Origin: Haematobacter massiliensis | GTDB lineage: Bacteria; Pseudomonadota; Alphaproteobacteria; Rhodobacterales; Rhodobacteraceae | Assembly: GCF_000740795.1 (NCBI RefSeq) | Contig: NZ_JGYG01000002.1 | Span: forward strand, 62,001-126,000 | DNA: 64,000 nucleotides | Direction of reading: 5' to 3' | Part shown: in pieces, positions 37,802-46,695 of the stretch | Position numbering within the stretch: position 1 is the first letter of the stretch | Layout: each line of letters starts with the position of its first letter | The notes under the pieces: model-generated | The model's input: only the letters and a program-made list of their open reading frames with translations | What the model was told of the DNA's origin: nothing | Database searches by the model: none | Program-made: the position numbers and the translations under genes

Positions 37802-38683
37802 GTGCCTGAACTGCCGGAAGTAGAGACGGTTCGCCGCGGATTGCTGCCGGTGATGGAGGGCCGGCGCATTCTGCGGGCGGAGGTCAACCGCCCCGATCTG
37901 CGCTGGCCGCTGCCTGAACGGATGGCGGAGCGGCTGGCCGGGCGACGCGTGGCGGCGCTGCGGCGCCGGTCCAAGTATATCCTGGCCGATCTGGACGGGG
38001 CCGATGTGAGCGGGGCAGATCTGGACGGGGGAGAGACGCTGCTGATCCATCTGGGCATGTCGGGCCGGATGCTGATCGCAGAAGCACAGGTCGGAGTGTT
38101 CCACCACGCGCTTCCCGCGGCAGAGAAGCACGATCATGTCGTCCTGACCATCGAGGGCGGCGCGCGCATCACCTTCAACGACGCGCGGCGGTTCGGGATG
38201 ATGGACCTGTGGCCGACCGCCGACCTTGCCGCGCATCCGCTGCTCGCGGGGCTGGGGCCGGAACCGTTCGGCAACGATTTCAACGAGACCTATCTGGCGG
38301 AGCGTCTGCGGGGCCGGACGATGCCGGTGAAGGCCGCGCTGCTCGATCAGCGCATCGTGGCGGGGTTGGGCAACATCTATGTCTGCGAGGCGCTCCATGA
38401 TGCGCTGATTTCGCCCGAGCGGCGGGTGCGCGACATGACGGAGGCGGAGATCGCCAGACTCGTTCCCGTGATCCGCGACGTTCTGACCCGCGCGATCGAG
38501 GCGGGGGGATCGAGCCTGCGCGACTATCGGCAGGCGGACGGGGAGCTTGGCTATTTCCAGCACTCCTTCCGCGTCTACGGGCGGGAGGGGCTGCCCTGCC
38601 TTCACCCCGGCTGCGGCGGAACGGTGCGCCGGGTCGTGCAATCGGGGCGCTCGTCGTTCTTCTGCCCGGTCTGCCAGCGCTGA
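37802..38683 (+). CDS. mutM: formamidopyrimidine-DNA glycosylase
   Basis: Base-excision repair glycosylase/AP lyase for 8-oxoguanine and Fapy lesions, 293 aa. After the GTG start the protein reads [13 protein letters not shown], with catalytic Pro2 and Glu3. KYIL carries the conserved Lys near 58, and LGMSGRM is near 81. The C-terminal zinc finger has Cys pairs in CLHPGC and CPVC, and ends in QR as usual. An insertion around 62-75 contains a direct repeat of [12 protein letters not shown] type. The divergent arrangement with ubiE is common in alphaproteobacteria. Confidence 0.97.
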   Translation: MPELPEVETVRRGLLPVMEGRRILRAEVNRPDLRWPLPERMAERLAGRRVAALRRRSKYILADLDGADVSGADLDGGETLLIHLGMSGRMLIAEAQVGVFHHALPAAEKHDHVVLTIEGGARITFNDARRFGMMDLWPTADLAAHPLLAGLGPEPFGNDFNETYLAERLRGRTMPVKAALLDQRIVAGLGNIYVCEALHDALISPERRVRDMTEAEIARLVPVIRDVLTRAIEAGGSSLRDYRQADGELGYFQHSFRVYGREGLPCLHPGCGGTVRRVVQSGRSSFFCPVCQR

Positions 38684-38749
38684 GAGCCCTTGATCCGCGG
38701 GGGCAGGCTGGTAGGTATGCTCGCCAGCATCAGGATTGGGGAGTGGCGC

Positions 38750-39526
38750 ATGGCCTATGAAACGCTGATCGTCGAGATCGAGGACGGGGTGGAGCTGATC
38801 CGGCTCAACCGGCCGGAGGCGCTGAACGCGCTGAACTCGAAACTGCTTGGCGAACTGGCGGAGGCGGTGACGGCGGCCGACAAGGACGAACGCGTCCGTT
38901 GCATCGTCATCACCGGCTCGGAAAAGGCGTTCGCCGCCGGGGCCGACATCAAGGAGATGTCGGAAAAGACCTTCGTGCAGATGTATACGGAGAACTTCTT
39001 CACCCCGGAGACGGAGCGGTTCTGCAACTGCCGCAAACCGATCATCGCGGCAGTATCCGGCTATGCGCTGGGCGGGGGCTGCGAACTGGCCATGATGTGC
39101 GATTTCATCATCGCGGCGGAGACGGCGAAGTTCGGTCAGCCGGAGATCAACCTCGGCGTCATCGCGGGAATCGGCGGCACGCAGCGCCTGACGCGCTTCG
39201 TGGGCAAGTCGAAGTCCATGGACATGCACCTGACGGGTCGCTTCATGGACGCGGCGGAGGCGGAGCGCGCGGGCCTCGTCTCCCGCGTCGTGCCGGCCAA
39301 GAGCCTGGTGGACGAGGCGATGGCCACGGCCCGCAAGATCGCGGAGAAGTCGCTCGTCACCACAATGGCGGTCAAGGAGACGGTCAACCGGGCTTATGAG
39401 ACGACGCTCGCCGAAGGTGTGCTGTTCGAGCGGCGCGTGTTCCATGCGCTGTTCTCCACGGAAGACCAGAAGGAAGGCATGGCCGCTTTCCTTGAAAAAC
39501 GGCAGCCGCAGTTCCGCGATCGCTGA
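38750..39526 (+). CDS. enoyl-CoA hydratase
   Basis: Crotonase-fold enzyme (258 aa) hydrating trans-2-enoyl-CoA in fatty-acid oxidation. The oxyanion segments are [11 protein letters not shown] (about 61-71) and [16 protein letters not shown] (about 102-117). The two catalytic glutamates are expected at the ELAMMCD helix and in [20 protein letters not shown] (Q-P-E-I-N-L). The length is standard for EchA/FadB1-type short enoyl-CoA hydratases. The frame extends upstream to 38690, but ATG 38750 matches the family start. It lies between mutM and rpsT as in many Rhodobacterales. Confidence 0.95.
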   Translation: MAYETLIVEIEDGVELIRLNRPEALNALNSKLLGELAEAVTAADKDERVRCIVITGSEKAFAAGADIKEMSEKTFVQMYTENFFTPETERFCNCRKPIIAAVSGYALGGGCELAMMCDFIIAAETAKFGQPEINLGVIAGIGGTQRLTRFVGKSKSMDMHLTGRFMDAAEAERAGLVSRVVPAKSLVDEAMATARKIAEKSLVTTMAVKETVNRAYETTLAEGVLFERRVFHALFSTEDQKEGMAAFLEKRQPQFRDR

Positions 39527-39604
39527 TTCACCCTTCCCTTCGGCGGCCGACTCGCTTATAGGCGGCCTCCACATGCGCGTGGGCCCGCTTAGGCATGATT
39601 CCGT

Positions 39605-39669
39605 TCCGCTTCGGCGGAGATTGGGTCTTTGCGCGATCAAACGACAGATCGATAGGATAGAGACCCAAT
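39605..39669 (+). promoter_or_regulatory. rpsT leader hairpins that include the start codon
   Basis: Hairpin 1: TCCGC-TTCG-GCGGA (39605-39618), a UUCG tetraloop. Hairpin 2: ATTGGGTCT (39620-39628) is perfectly complementary to AGACCCAAT (39661-39669), whose last two bases are the A and U of the rpsT AUG. Three further pairs are possible inside. A nested CGATC/GATCG stem (39634-39651) closes an 8-base loop. The AGGA ribosome-binding site (39654-39657) lies in the internal loop. S20 is known to repress its own translation in E. coli, so this may be an autoregulatory structure (inference). Confidence 0.55.
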
Positions 39670-39946
39670 GGCCAATACGCCCCAGTCCAAGAAACGCGCC
39701 CGTCAGAACGAAGCCCGCTATGCGGTGAACAAGGCCCGCCGCTCGCGGATCCGCACCTATCTGCGCAAGGTCGAGGAAGCCATCGCTTCCGGCGATCAGA
39801 CCGCTGCCGCGGAAGCCCTTCGTCTTGCCCAGCCGGAGCTGGCGCGTGGGGTGAGCAAAGGGGTGGTGCACAAGAACACCGCTGCCCGCAAAATGTCGCG
39901 TCTCGCGTCCCGGGTCAAAGGACTCGCAGTGGTTGCGAACGCCTGA
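39668..39946 (+). CDS. rpsT: 30S ribosomal protein S20
   Basis: A 92-residue, Lys/Arg/Ala-rich three-helix protein that binds the 5' domain of 16S rRNA. It begins [29 protein letters not shown] (here the segment [19 protein letters not shown] is diagnostic) and ends [18 protein letters not shown]. The usual length is 87-92. It is followed by a terminator and then dnaA, the order found in most alphaproteobacteria. Confidence 0.97.
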   Translation: MANTPQSKKRARQNEARYAVNKARRSRIRTYLRKVEEAIASGDQTAAAEALRLAQPELARGVSKGVVHKNTAARKMSRLASRVKGLAVVANA

Positions 39947-39969
39947 TAATACTTGAATTTCAATGGATT

Positions 39970-40005
39970 GAGGGGTGTGCCGCGGCGCGCCCCTCTTCCT
40001 TTTTG
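39970..40005 (+). terminator. rho-independent terminator of rpsT
   Basis: An 11-base-pair stem (39970-39980 with 39985-39995, two G-U pairs) around a CGCG loop, followed by TTCCTTTTT. It ends transcription from rpsT before the dnaA leader. Confidence 0.8.
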
Positions 40006-40458
40006 CGCGGCAGGTGTGGCGTTTTTGCGGCGCTGTTACGCGACTGTCGGGATTCGCTGCGACAAAGACCGAGTCAAGGTCGAAGTTCTGTTGCAGCCGG
40101 TGAGCACCGCTTGCTAGCTTGGCTGGGCGATTCACATCGTCCTGGGGGGACCTGAGGAAACCCAGGTCGCGTACCGTCGGACCCTTGCTGCCGCTTGGGG
40201 TTTCGATTGGAACGGGCGCGACACCGGTTTCCGTTCGGTGGCAGAGAAAACGACTGACCGTGCATTCGGCGCGGCGGTACTCTGTTGCCGGCCTGTCCGA
40301 TACTGGAGCCTGCTGGCGCAGCCCGTCGGGGCCGGTCCGTCCTTCTGTGGTGAAGGGCGGTTCGGAAGGTGTTTTTCGCGGGAATGTATGTTGTGGCGTA
40401 CCGCGACTCGCGGTCGGGACGAGTGACCGAGGACGAGATGAAACGCGCCGGAGAGATG
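40006..40458. other. gene-free dnaA upstream region
   Basis: About 450 bases between the rpsT terminator and the dnaA start. I see no TTATCCACA-type DnaA boxes, no AT-rich unwinding element and no believable ORF, so I do not call an origin here. TTGCAG (near 40091) with TAGCTT about 18 bases on is a weak promoter candidate. The rest is GC-rich and presumably holds the dnaA promoter and leader. Confidence 0.4.
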
Positions 40459-41940
40459 ATGACGAACGATACTTGGGGACGTGTCCGCGATAACCTCCGT
40501 CAGTCGGTGGGACACAACAATTTCGTGACCTGGATTGCGCCTTTGGAATTCGAAGGCGTGGAAGACGGCGTCGCGCTCTTCCATGTGCCCACGTCCTTCC
40601 TGGGGGATTGGGTATCGCGCAATTATGCCGATCAGATCCGCCAGCAGATCAGCCTTGCCGGCGCTTCCGTGTCGCGCGTCGAGTTTCGTGTGGCCCCGCG
40701 CCGTCCCACGCCGGCGCCCCAACCGATGCAAGGGGAGCAGGCGTCCGCAGGGCAGGGGCACCCGGGACATGCATCCGCGGGACATGAGAGCATCCCGCAG
40801 CACAGGCCGCGTAAGCAGGCAGAGCCGCAACCGGCCTTCACTTCCGCGCCTGTCGCACAACCCGCTGCGCCGATGCCGCGGGCGACCGAGGATGGCGAGC
40901 TTCCCGGTGCGCCGCTGGACGTGCGCTTCACCTTTGACAGTTTCGTCGTCGGCAAGCCGAACGAACTTGCCCATGCCGCCGCCCGTCGTGTTGCAGAAGG
41001 CGGGCCGGCCTCGTTCAACCCGCTGTTCCTGTACGGTGGTGTCGGGCTCGGCAAGACCCACCTCATGCATGCCATCGCCTGGGAGTTGCAGACCAAGCGG
41101 CCGGAGCTGAAGGTTCTCTATCTGTCCGCCGAGCAGTTCATGTACCGCTTCATCCAGGCGCTGCGTGAGAAGCAGGTGATGGACTTCAAGGAGATGTTCC
41201 GCTCCGTCGACGTGTTGATGGTCGATGACGTGCAGTTCATCGCGGGCAAGGACTCCACCCAGGAAGAGTTCTTCCACACCTTCAACGCGCTGATCGATCA
41301 GAACAAGCAGATCGTCATCTCTGCCGACCGCGCGCCGGGCGAGATCAAGGACCTGGAGGAGCGGATCAAGTCGCGCCTGCAGTGCGGGCTGGTCGTCGAT
41401 GTCCACCCGACGGATTACGAACTGCGGCTCGGCATCCTCCAGCAGAAGACCGAGATCTATCAGGGCCGCTATGGCAATGTGCAGCTCGCCCCCGGCGTGC
41501 TGGAGTTTCTCGCTCACCGGATCACGACGAACGTCCGCGTTCTGGAAGGCGCTCTGACCCGGCTTTTCGCTTTCGCGAGCCTGGTCGGCAAGGAAATCAC
41601 GCTCGATCTCACGCAGGATTGCCTCGCCGACATTCTCCGTGCCAATGACCGCAAGATCACGGTTGAGGAGATCCAGCGCAAGGTTGCGGAATACTACAAT
41701 ATCCGCCTGGCCGACATGATCGCGGCCAAGCGCGTCCGCACCATCGCCCGGCCGCGGCAGGTGGCGATGTTCCTGTCCAAGCAGCTTACCTCCCGGTCGC
41801 TGCCGGAAATCGGCCGGCGCTTTGGCGGACGGGATCACACGACGATCATGCATGGTATCCGCAAGATAGAGGAACTGGTGATGATCGACCGCCAGCTTTC
41901 CGAGGATGTGGACCTGCTCCGCCGCCTGCTCCAGAACTGA
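40459..41940 (+). CDS. dnaA: chromosomal replication initiator DnaA
   Basis: Binds origin DnaA boxes and unwinds DNA. Domain I ([13 protein letters not shown] and on) is followed by a Pro/Gln/His-rich domain II (about 80-160) and AAA+ domain III with Walker A GGVGLGKT (193-200) and Walker [10 protein letters not shown]. Domain IV carries the box-binding helix-turn-helix ending [15 protein letters not shown]. Start chosen at ATG 40459, five bases after GGAG, giving the family-like N-terminus MTNDTW (493 aa). GTG 40423 and ATG 40438/40456 are in-frame alternatives. Domain II is longer than in E. coli, as is usual here. dnaN and recF follow. Confidence 0.96.
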   Translation: MTNDTWGRVRDNLRQSVGHNNFVTWIAPLEFEGVEDGVALFHVPTSFLGDWVSRNYADQIRQQISLAGASVSRVEFRVAPRRPTPAPQPMQGEQASAGQGHPGHASAGHESIPQHRPRKQAEPQPAFTSAPVAQPAAPMPRATEDGELPGAPLDVRFTFDSFVVGKPNELAHAAARRVAEGGPASFNPLFLYGGVGLGKTHLMHAIAWELQTKRPELKVLYLSAEQFMYRFIQALREKQVMDFKEMFRSVDVLMVDDVQFIAGKDSTQEEFFHTFNALIDQNKQIVISADRAPGEIKDLEERIKSRLQCGLVVDVHPTDYELRLGILQQKTEIYQGRYGNVQLAPGVLEFLAHRITTNVRVLEGALTRLFAFASLVGKEITLDLTQDCLADILRANDRKITVEEIQRKVAEYYNIRLADMIAAKRVRTIARPRQVAMFLSKQLTSRSLPEIGRRFGGRDHTTIMHGIRKIEELVMIDRQLSEDVDLLRRLLQN

Positions 41941-42053
41941 CGACGCTTTTCACGCCTGCGGGACCTTCCCCCCCTTGCCTGCCGCTTCCCATGGGCTAAG
42001 GTCGGCGCCCCGGCGCCGGTGACTTCGGCGACGGCAGCAGACGGAGCAGGATA

Positions 42054-43172
42054 ATGAAGATCAGCATCGAACGCGGCGCGCTGCTCAAGGCGGTCGGACA
42101 GGCGCAATCGGTCGTGGAGCGGCGCAACACGATCCCGATCCTTGCCAATGTGCTGATCGAGGCCGAGGGAGACAGGGTGAGCTTCCGGGCGACCGACCTC
42201 GACATCGAGGTGCTGGATTGCGCACCCGCCGAGGTTTCCCGCGCGGGGACGACAACCGTTTCTGCGGTCACGCTGCATGAGATCGTGCGCAAGCTGCCCG
42301 ACGGCGCGCTGGTCACGCTGACCGACGATCCGACAGCGGGCCGGCTGACGGTTCAGGCCGGGAAATCGACCTTCACGCTGGCGACGCTGCCCAAGGAAGA
42401 CTTCCCGATGATGGCATCGTCGGAATACGTCTCCACCTTCAAGGCGCCTGCCGCCGTCCTTCGTCGGTTGTTCGACAAGTCGAAATTCGCGATCTCGACG
42501 GAGGAGACACGCTATTACCTGAACGGTGTCTACATGCACACGGCAACCTCGGAGGACGGTCCGGTGCTGCGTTGTGTGGCGACAGACGGGCACCGACTCG
42601 CGCGGATCGACGCGCCCCTGCCTGTCGGGGCGGAGAACATGCCCGGCGTCATCGTTCCCCGCAAGACGGTGGGCGAGCTTCGCAAGCTTCTGGATGAGGA
42701 TGAGATGGAGATCACCGTCTCCGTCTCCGAAACCAAGGTACGCTTTGCCACGCCGACGATCACTCTGACCTCCAAGGTCATCGACGGCACCTTTCCGGAC
42801 TACACCCGCGTCATTCCGCTCGGCAACACGCGGAAGCTGGAGGTGGACGCTGCCGAATTCGCCAAGGCGGTGGACAGGGTCGCGACGATTTCCTCCGAAC
42901 GCTCCCGCGCCGTAAAGCTCAGCATTGATGAGGATCGGCTCGTCCTCTCCGTCAATGCCCCGGATGCGGGCGCGGCGGAGGAGGAACTGGCCGTGGCCTA
43001 TGGCGATGAGCGGCTGGAGATCGGGTTCAACGCCAAATACCTGCTGGAGATCGCAAGCCAGGTGGACCGCGAGAATGCGGTGTTTCTGTTCAACTCCTCC
43101 GGTGATCCCACGCTGATGCGCGAGGGCGGCGACATGTCGGCGGTCTATGTCGTCATGCCGATGCGGGTCTAG
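42054..43172 (+). CDS. dnaN: DNA polymerase III beta sliding clamp
   Basis: A 372-residue ring-forming processivity clamp. It starts MKISIERGALLKAVGQAQSVVERRNTIPIL (key segment VERRNTIPIL, about 21-30). FRATDLDIEV (about 44-53) and the ATDGHRLAR motif near 182 are diagnostic. It ends VYVVMPMRV, the conserved M-P-M-R-x C-terminus that contributes to the ligand pocket. 113 bases separate it from dnaA; recF follows 18 bases later. Confidence 0.97.
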   Translation: MKISIERGALLKAVGQAQSVVERRNTIPILANVLIEAEGDRVSFRATDLDIEVLDCAPAEVSRAGTTTVSAVTLHEIVRKLPDGALVTLTDDPTAGRLTVQAGKSTFTLATLPKEDFPMMASSEYVSTFKAPAAVLRRLFDKSKFAISTEETRYYLNGVYMHTATSEDGPVLRCVATDGHRLARIDAPLPVGAENMPGVIVPRKTVGELRKLLDEDEMEITVSVSETKVRFATPTITLTSKVIDGTFPDYTRVIPLGNTRKLEVDAAEFAKAVDRVATISSERSRAVKLSIDEDRLVLSVNAPDAGAAEEELAVAYGDERLEIGFNAKYLLEIASQVDRENAVFLFNSSGDPTLMREGGDMSAVYVVMPMRV

Positions 43173-43190
43173 GGCCGCCATCAGCACCAT

Positions 43191-44294
43191 ATGGCACGGG
43201 TTACCGGCCTTCTGCTGTCCCATTTCCGTTCGCACGCGCTGACCCGGCTGGCCTTCGATGGCCGGCCGGTTGCCCTCTGGGGGGATAACGGCTCGGGCAA
43301 GACCAACCTGCTGGAGGCGCTGTCGCTGCTGTCGCCGGGGCGTGGGTTGCGCCGTGCGGGGCCGGAGGAACTGGCCCGGCGCCCCGACGATGTGGGCTGG
43401 AAGATCGTCGCCGGCATCGCGAGCGATCTGCCGCATGAGGTTGAGACCTGGGCGGAGGCCGGTGGCACGCGGCAGGTTAGGATCGACGGCAAGGCGGCGC
43501 CGCAGGTGACCCTGGCCAGGCTGATGACCGTGCTTTGGCTGACGCCCGCGATGGATCGGCTGTGGTCGGAAGGGGCCGAGGGGCGCCGGCGGTTCTTCGA
43601 CCGGGTGGCGATGAGTTTCGAGCCGGATCATGCGGAGGCCTCGCTGACCTATGACAAGGCCATGCGGGAGCGCAACCGCCTGCTCCGCGACGGGGTCCAC
43701 GATCCCTACTGGTATGACGCGCTGGAAGCGCAGATGGCGGAGACGGGGGCCCGGATCACTGCCAACCGGTTTGGCGCGCTTGCCCGGATCACGGCTGCTC
43801 AGGCGGAGGCGGAGACGCGCTTTCCCGCTGCCGATCTTACCCTCACTCAGCCCGAAGGCGCGCCGGAGGCCGATGCGGTGGCGCTCGCCCGGCAGTTCGC
43901 GGAAGGCCGCCGGCGAGACATGGCGGCGGGACGGACACTGGCCGGGCCACATCGTGCCGATATAGATGCCGTCTGGCGGGAGAAGGGGATGGCTGCCGCG
44001 CTCTGCTCCACCGGGGAGCAGAAGGCGCTCCTGCTGTCGCTGATCCTCGCCAATGCCCGTGCGCTGGCGGAGGATACCGGACATCCGCCGCTGCTTCTGC
44101 TCGACGAGGCTGCCGCGCATCTGGACCCGGAACGCCGCGCCGCGCTCGCCGAAGAGATCGTGGCGCTCACCGCTCAGGCCTTCCTCACCGGCACGGACCC
44201 GGTGTTGTTTGAAAGCCTTGCCGGGCGGGCCAGCTTCTATGCGGTGGAGGCGGCGGAGGGCCGTTCCTCTGTCCAGCAAAGGACCATGCCATGA
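43191..44294 (+). CDS. recF: DNA replication and repair protein RecF
   Basis: SMC-like ATPase of recombinational gap repair, 367 aa. It starts with LLLSHFRSHALTRL and Walker A GDNGSGKT at 31-38. The ABC signature is STGEQKALLLS near 270 and Walker B LLLLDEAAAHLD near 298. It acts with RecO (3636-4352) and RecR. The stop overlaps the start of the broken glyoxalase-fold gene by 4 bases. gyrB, which often follows recF, is not here. Confidence 0.96.
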   Translation: MARVTGLLLSHFRSHALTRLAFDGRPVALWGDNGSGKTNLLEALSLLSPGRGLRRAGPEELARRPDDVGWKIVAGIASDLPHEVETWAEAGGTRQVRIDGKAAPQVTLARLMTVLWLTPAMDRLWSEGAEGRRRFFDRVAMSFEPDHAEASLTYDKAMRERNRLLRDGVHDPYWYDALEAQMAETGARITANRFGALARITAAQAEAETRFPAADLTLTQPEGAPEADAVALARQFAEGRRRDMAAGRTLAGPHRADIDAVWREKGMAAALCSTGEQKALLLSLILANARALAEDTGHPPLLLLDEAAAHLDPERRAALAEEIVALTAQAFLTGTDPVLFESLAGRASFYAVEAAEGRSSVQQRTMP

Positions 44295-44732
44295 TCCCCG
44301 AACGGATTACCCTCGTGACACTCGGCGTCGCCGATCTGGCGCGGAGCAAGGACTTCTATGGCCGGCTGGGCTGGCGACCGGTGGCGGAGCAGGAGGGCAT
44401 CGCCTTCTATCAACTCCACGGGCAGGCGCTGGCGCTGTTCGGACTGGCGGACCTTGCCGCGGATCAGGGGAGGGCGGGAGCCGCGCTCGGCACCGGGGCG
44501 ATCACGCTCGCCCAGAACTTCGCCACGGTGGAGGAGGTGAAAGCCGCCTTTGGCGATGCAGTGGCGGCAGGCGCCACGCCGCTCAAACCCCCCGTTGCCA
44601 CGGAATGGGGGATATTCGGGATATTTCGCCGATCCCGACGGGCATGTATGGGAGCTGGCCCATAATCCGTTCTGGCCGCTGAACGACGATGGCAGCCTGA
44701 CGCTGCCCGCCTCGCCCGACAGTCTGGACTGA
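44291..44732 (+). pseudogene. VOC/glyoxalase-fold protein, broken by a frameshift
   Basis: Frame 1 from ATG 44291 encodes a vicinal-oxygen-chelate N-terminus (ITLVTLGVADLARSKDFYGRLGW, with the DLARSKDFYGRLGW motif) up to about residue 108. It then runs into unrelated sequence and stops at 44665. The missing C-terminus, YSGYFADPDGHVWELAHNPFWPL, continues in another frame to a stop at 44732. The switch lies at the G5 run 44607-44611: losing one G, or gaining two, restores a single VOC protein of about 147 aa with WGYSGYF or WGGYSGYF. Either a sequencing error in the homopolymer or a recent inactivation. Confidence 0.85.
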
Positions 44733-44834
44733 CATCGAGCAGGCAGGCGCGCCCCTGCAAAGGGGATTGATCGGCTCTGGACAGATGACGTGCGGCGCCA
44801 TCCGCGCTATGCCTGTGTCGAAGGAGAGATGCCC

Positions 44835-45461
44835 ATGTACACGCCGCCCGCCTTTCGTGAGGATGACCGCGAAGCCCTTTGCGCGCTGATGCGGGCTGCG
44901 CCGTTCGCCAGTCTGGTCACGGCCACGGCGGACGGGATGGAGTGCACGCCGCTTCCGCTCTGGCTCGCCCCGGAGGAAGGGCCGCTCGGCACGCTCTATG
45001 GCCATGTCGCGCGGGCCAATCCCCATTGGCGGGCTGAGGCGGTGGGGGAGACGCTTGCCATCTTCTCCGGCCCCGACGCCTATGTCAGCCCCGGCTGGTA
45101 TGCGACCAAGCAGGAAACGGGCAAGGTCGTGCCGACGTGGAATTATCTGACCGTTCATGCCCGCGGGCCGGTGGAGTTCTTCGAGGATGCCGACAGGCTT
45201 CTGGACGTCGTGACCCGGCTGACCGACGCCCATGAAACCGGCCGCGCCGCGCCCTGGGCCGTATCCGACGCGCCGGAGACATTCATTCGTGCCCAGCTTC
45301 GCGGGATCGTTGGTCTCCGACTGCCCATCGCCAGGCTGGAGGGCAAGCGGAAGATGAGCCAGAACCGCAGCGCGACCGACAGGGAGGGCGTGGCCGCAGG
45401 TCTGGGCGAGAGTGAGAATCCTGCGGACAGGGCCGCGGGGCGGCTTGTTCCCCTCGCCTGA
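44835..45461 (+). CDS. PaiB-type FMN-binding protein
   Basis: A 208-residue split-barrel flavin protein annotated in homologues as 'FMN-binding negative transcriptional regulator'. Typical blocks are MYTPPAFREDD at the start, FASLVTA, GTLYGHVARANPHW (about 56-69), ETLAIFSGPDAYVSPGWYATK, VVPTWNYLTVHARG and the C-terminal VGLRLPIARLEGKRKMSQNRS. The start ATG 44835 is 8 bases behind AAGGAG; ATG 44829 is too close. A regulatory role was proposed for B. subtilis PaiB, but the biochemical function here is not known. Confidence 0.9.
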   Translation: MYTPPAFREDDREALCALMRAAPFASLVTATADGMECTPLPLWLAPEEGPLGTLYGHVARANPHWRAEAVGETLAIFSGPDAYVSPGWYATKQETGKVVPTWNYLTVHARGPVEFFEDADRLLDVVTRLTDAHETGRAAPWAVSDAPETFIRAQLRGIVGLRLPIARLEGKRKMSQNRSATDREGVAAGLGESENPADRAAGRLVPLA

Positions 45462-45691
45462 CCCCCTCATCAGCGCATCTGGTCCCCTGGAAGCCCGCCA
45501 TGCGGGCGAAGCCGAAGGTCAGAAAGGCAGGAGGACCTCCCGCGTCCGTGCCAAAGCCCGCGTCTGTGCCAAGGATCCATCGCCAAGATCAGCCGGTCGC
45601 GGGCACGCAGCTTCTCCGGCGTCGTCGCCATGACATCCTTCTCGGCCACGACATCCTTATGGCCAGCAAACCTATCTTTCGCCGCCTGCTC

Positions 45692-45719
45692 TTGACCTTG
45701 TGGGGGGAAGGTCTAGATC
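45692..45719 (+). promoter_or_regulatory. predicted promoter of the guanidine-responsive exporter
   Basis: TTGACC (45692-45697), 16 bases, TAGATC (45714-45719). Transcription would begin near 45726, exactly at the first riboswitch hairpin (45727), which strengthens both predictions. The 230 bases before it, back to the PaiB-type gene, show no gene. Confidence 0.55.
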
Positions 45720-45726
45720 TGCCTCC

Positions 45727-45775
45727 GCCGGGACGGCTCGGCATTTCATGCACATCCGACGGGGACGACCCTGTC
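45727..45775 (+). promoter_or_regulatory. guanidine-II (mini-ykkC) riboswitch
   Basis: Two short hairpins with ACGR tetraloops. The first is GCCGGG-ACGG-CTCGGC (45727-45742, six pairs with one G-U). The second is GACGGGG-ACGA-CCCTGTC (45758-45775, seven pairs with one G-U). A 15-base linker separates them, and the ribosome-binding site GGAG (45784-45787) follows 8 bases after the second. This is the class II guanidine riboswitch architecture, in which guanidine joins the two loops and frees the ribosome-binding site. The gene behind it is an SMR exporter of the guanidinium-exporting type, the classic partner. Confidence 0.85.
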
Positions 45776-45794
45776 ATGACCACGGAGAATGGCC

Positions 45795-46109
45795 ATGGCT
45801 TGGCTCTATCTGTTTCTCGCAGGTGTCTCTGAAATCGCTTGGGCGGGGCTTCTGAAACACACACACGGCTTCACCCGGCTGGGGCCGACGGTGGTGCTCC
45901 TTCTTGCCATGGCGACGAGTGTCGCCTTTCTGGCCCTTGCTGCGCGGACGCTGCCGATCGGCCTGTCCTACGCGGTGTGGTGCGGTATCGGGATCATCGG
46001 CACCTCCCTGACCGGCTATCTCGTCTATGGCGAGGCGCTGAGCGCGGCGCAGCTCGCCTGCATCGGCATGATCGGCGCGGGGGTGATCGGGCTGAAGCTC
46101 GTCTCCTGA
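45795..46109 (+). CDS. SMR-family guanidinium exporter (Gdx/SugE-like)
   Basis: A 104-residue four-helix small multidrug resistance protein. WLYLFLAGVSEIAWAGLLKHTHGF includes the essential Glu of helix 1 (in VSEIAWA, Glu13). GLSYAVWCGIGIIGT is helix 3 and ends with the G-x-x-G-V-I-G-L-K-L-V-S helix 4. The GVSEIAWA and YAVWxGIGIIGT forms are those of the SugE/Gdx subgroup rather than EmrE drug exporters, and a guanidine-II riboswitch precedes it. I infer guanidinium/proton antiport. The start at ATG 45795 is 7 bases from GGAG; ATG 45789 is too close to it. Confidence 0.92.
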   Translation: MAWLYLFLAGVSEIAWAGLLKHTHGFTRLGPTVVLLLAMATSVAFLALAARTLPIGLSYAVWCGIGIIGTSLTGYLVYGEALSAAQLACIGMIGAGVIGLKLVS

Positions 46110-46125
46110 CGCGGGCCGCACGCCG

Positions 46126-46695
46126 TCAGCCTTCGGGAAGGGCGCGCAGGATCGTGACGACGGTGTCGCCATAGCGACGCTGGTCGAGTTGCTCGAACCC
46201 TTCCGGCGGGGCCGGGGGGGTGCTTTCCTCCCAGACGACAAGGGCCTCCGGCGCGATCCAGCCCCCCTCCCGGCAGGAGGAAAGCGCCTGCTCCCCAAGC
46301 TGCATCCCGTAAGGCGGATCAAGGAACACAAGTCCGTAGGGTTCCCCCCGGTTCGGCCCCATCCGCGTGGCGTCGCGCCGGTAGAGGTCGATGGTCCCCT
46401 GCGCCCGCAGCTTTTCCACATTGCTGCGGATCAGGGCGCGACCTTTCACACCGTCCTCGATGAAGGTGACTTTCACCGCCCCGCGCGACAGGGCTTCCAG
46501 CCCGAGCGCTCCGGTTCCGGCAAACAGGTCCAGCACCCGCGCGCCCGCCACCGGATCGCCATATCCGCCGTTCTGAAGGAGATTGAAGATCGCCTCCCGG
46601 ACCCGGTCGGTCGTGGGGCGCAGATGCGCCGCCGCATCACCTTCGCCCACCGCGGCAAGCTGGGTGCCGCGAAATCTGCCGCCGATGATCCGCAT
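46126..46695 (-). CDS. rsmD: 16S rRNA (guanine(966)-N2)-methyltransferase
   Basis: A 189-residue SAM-dependent rRNA methyltransferase. It begins MRIIGGRFRGTQL, the family start. RPTTDRVREAIFN (about 26-38), LDLFAGTGALGLEALSRGA (motif I, about 55-73) and the catalytic LDPPYG (125-130) are all present. It methylates G966 of 16S rRNA (E. coli numbering). The start codon overlaps the stop of the FAD-oxidoreductase gene by one base (TGATG), so the two are co-translated. Confidence 0.95.
   Translation of the reverse strand: MRIIGGRFRGTQLAAVGEGDAAAHLRPTTDRVREAIFNLLQNGGYGDPVAGARVLDLFAGTGALGLEALSRGAVKVTFIEDGVKGRALIRSNVEKLRAQGTIDLYRRDATRMGPNRGEPYGLVFLDPPYGMQLGEQALSSCREGGWIAPEALVVWEESTPPAPPEGFEQLDQRRYGDTVVTILRALPEG

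Noticed and set aside
37730-40135. Upstream extension of the ubiE frame to about 1051 codons on the minus strand
   Set aside because: The extension is antisense to mutM, the enoyl-CoA hydratase and rpsT. UbiE itself is complete from the ATG at 37729.
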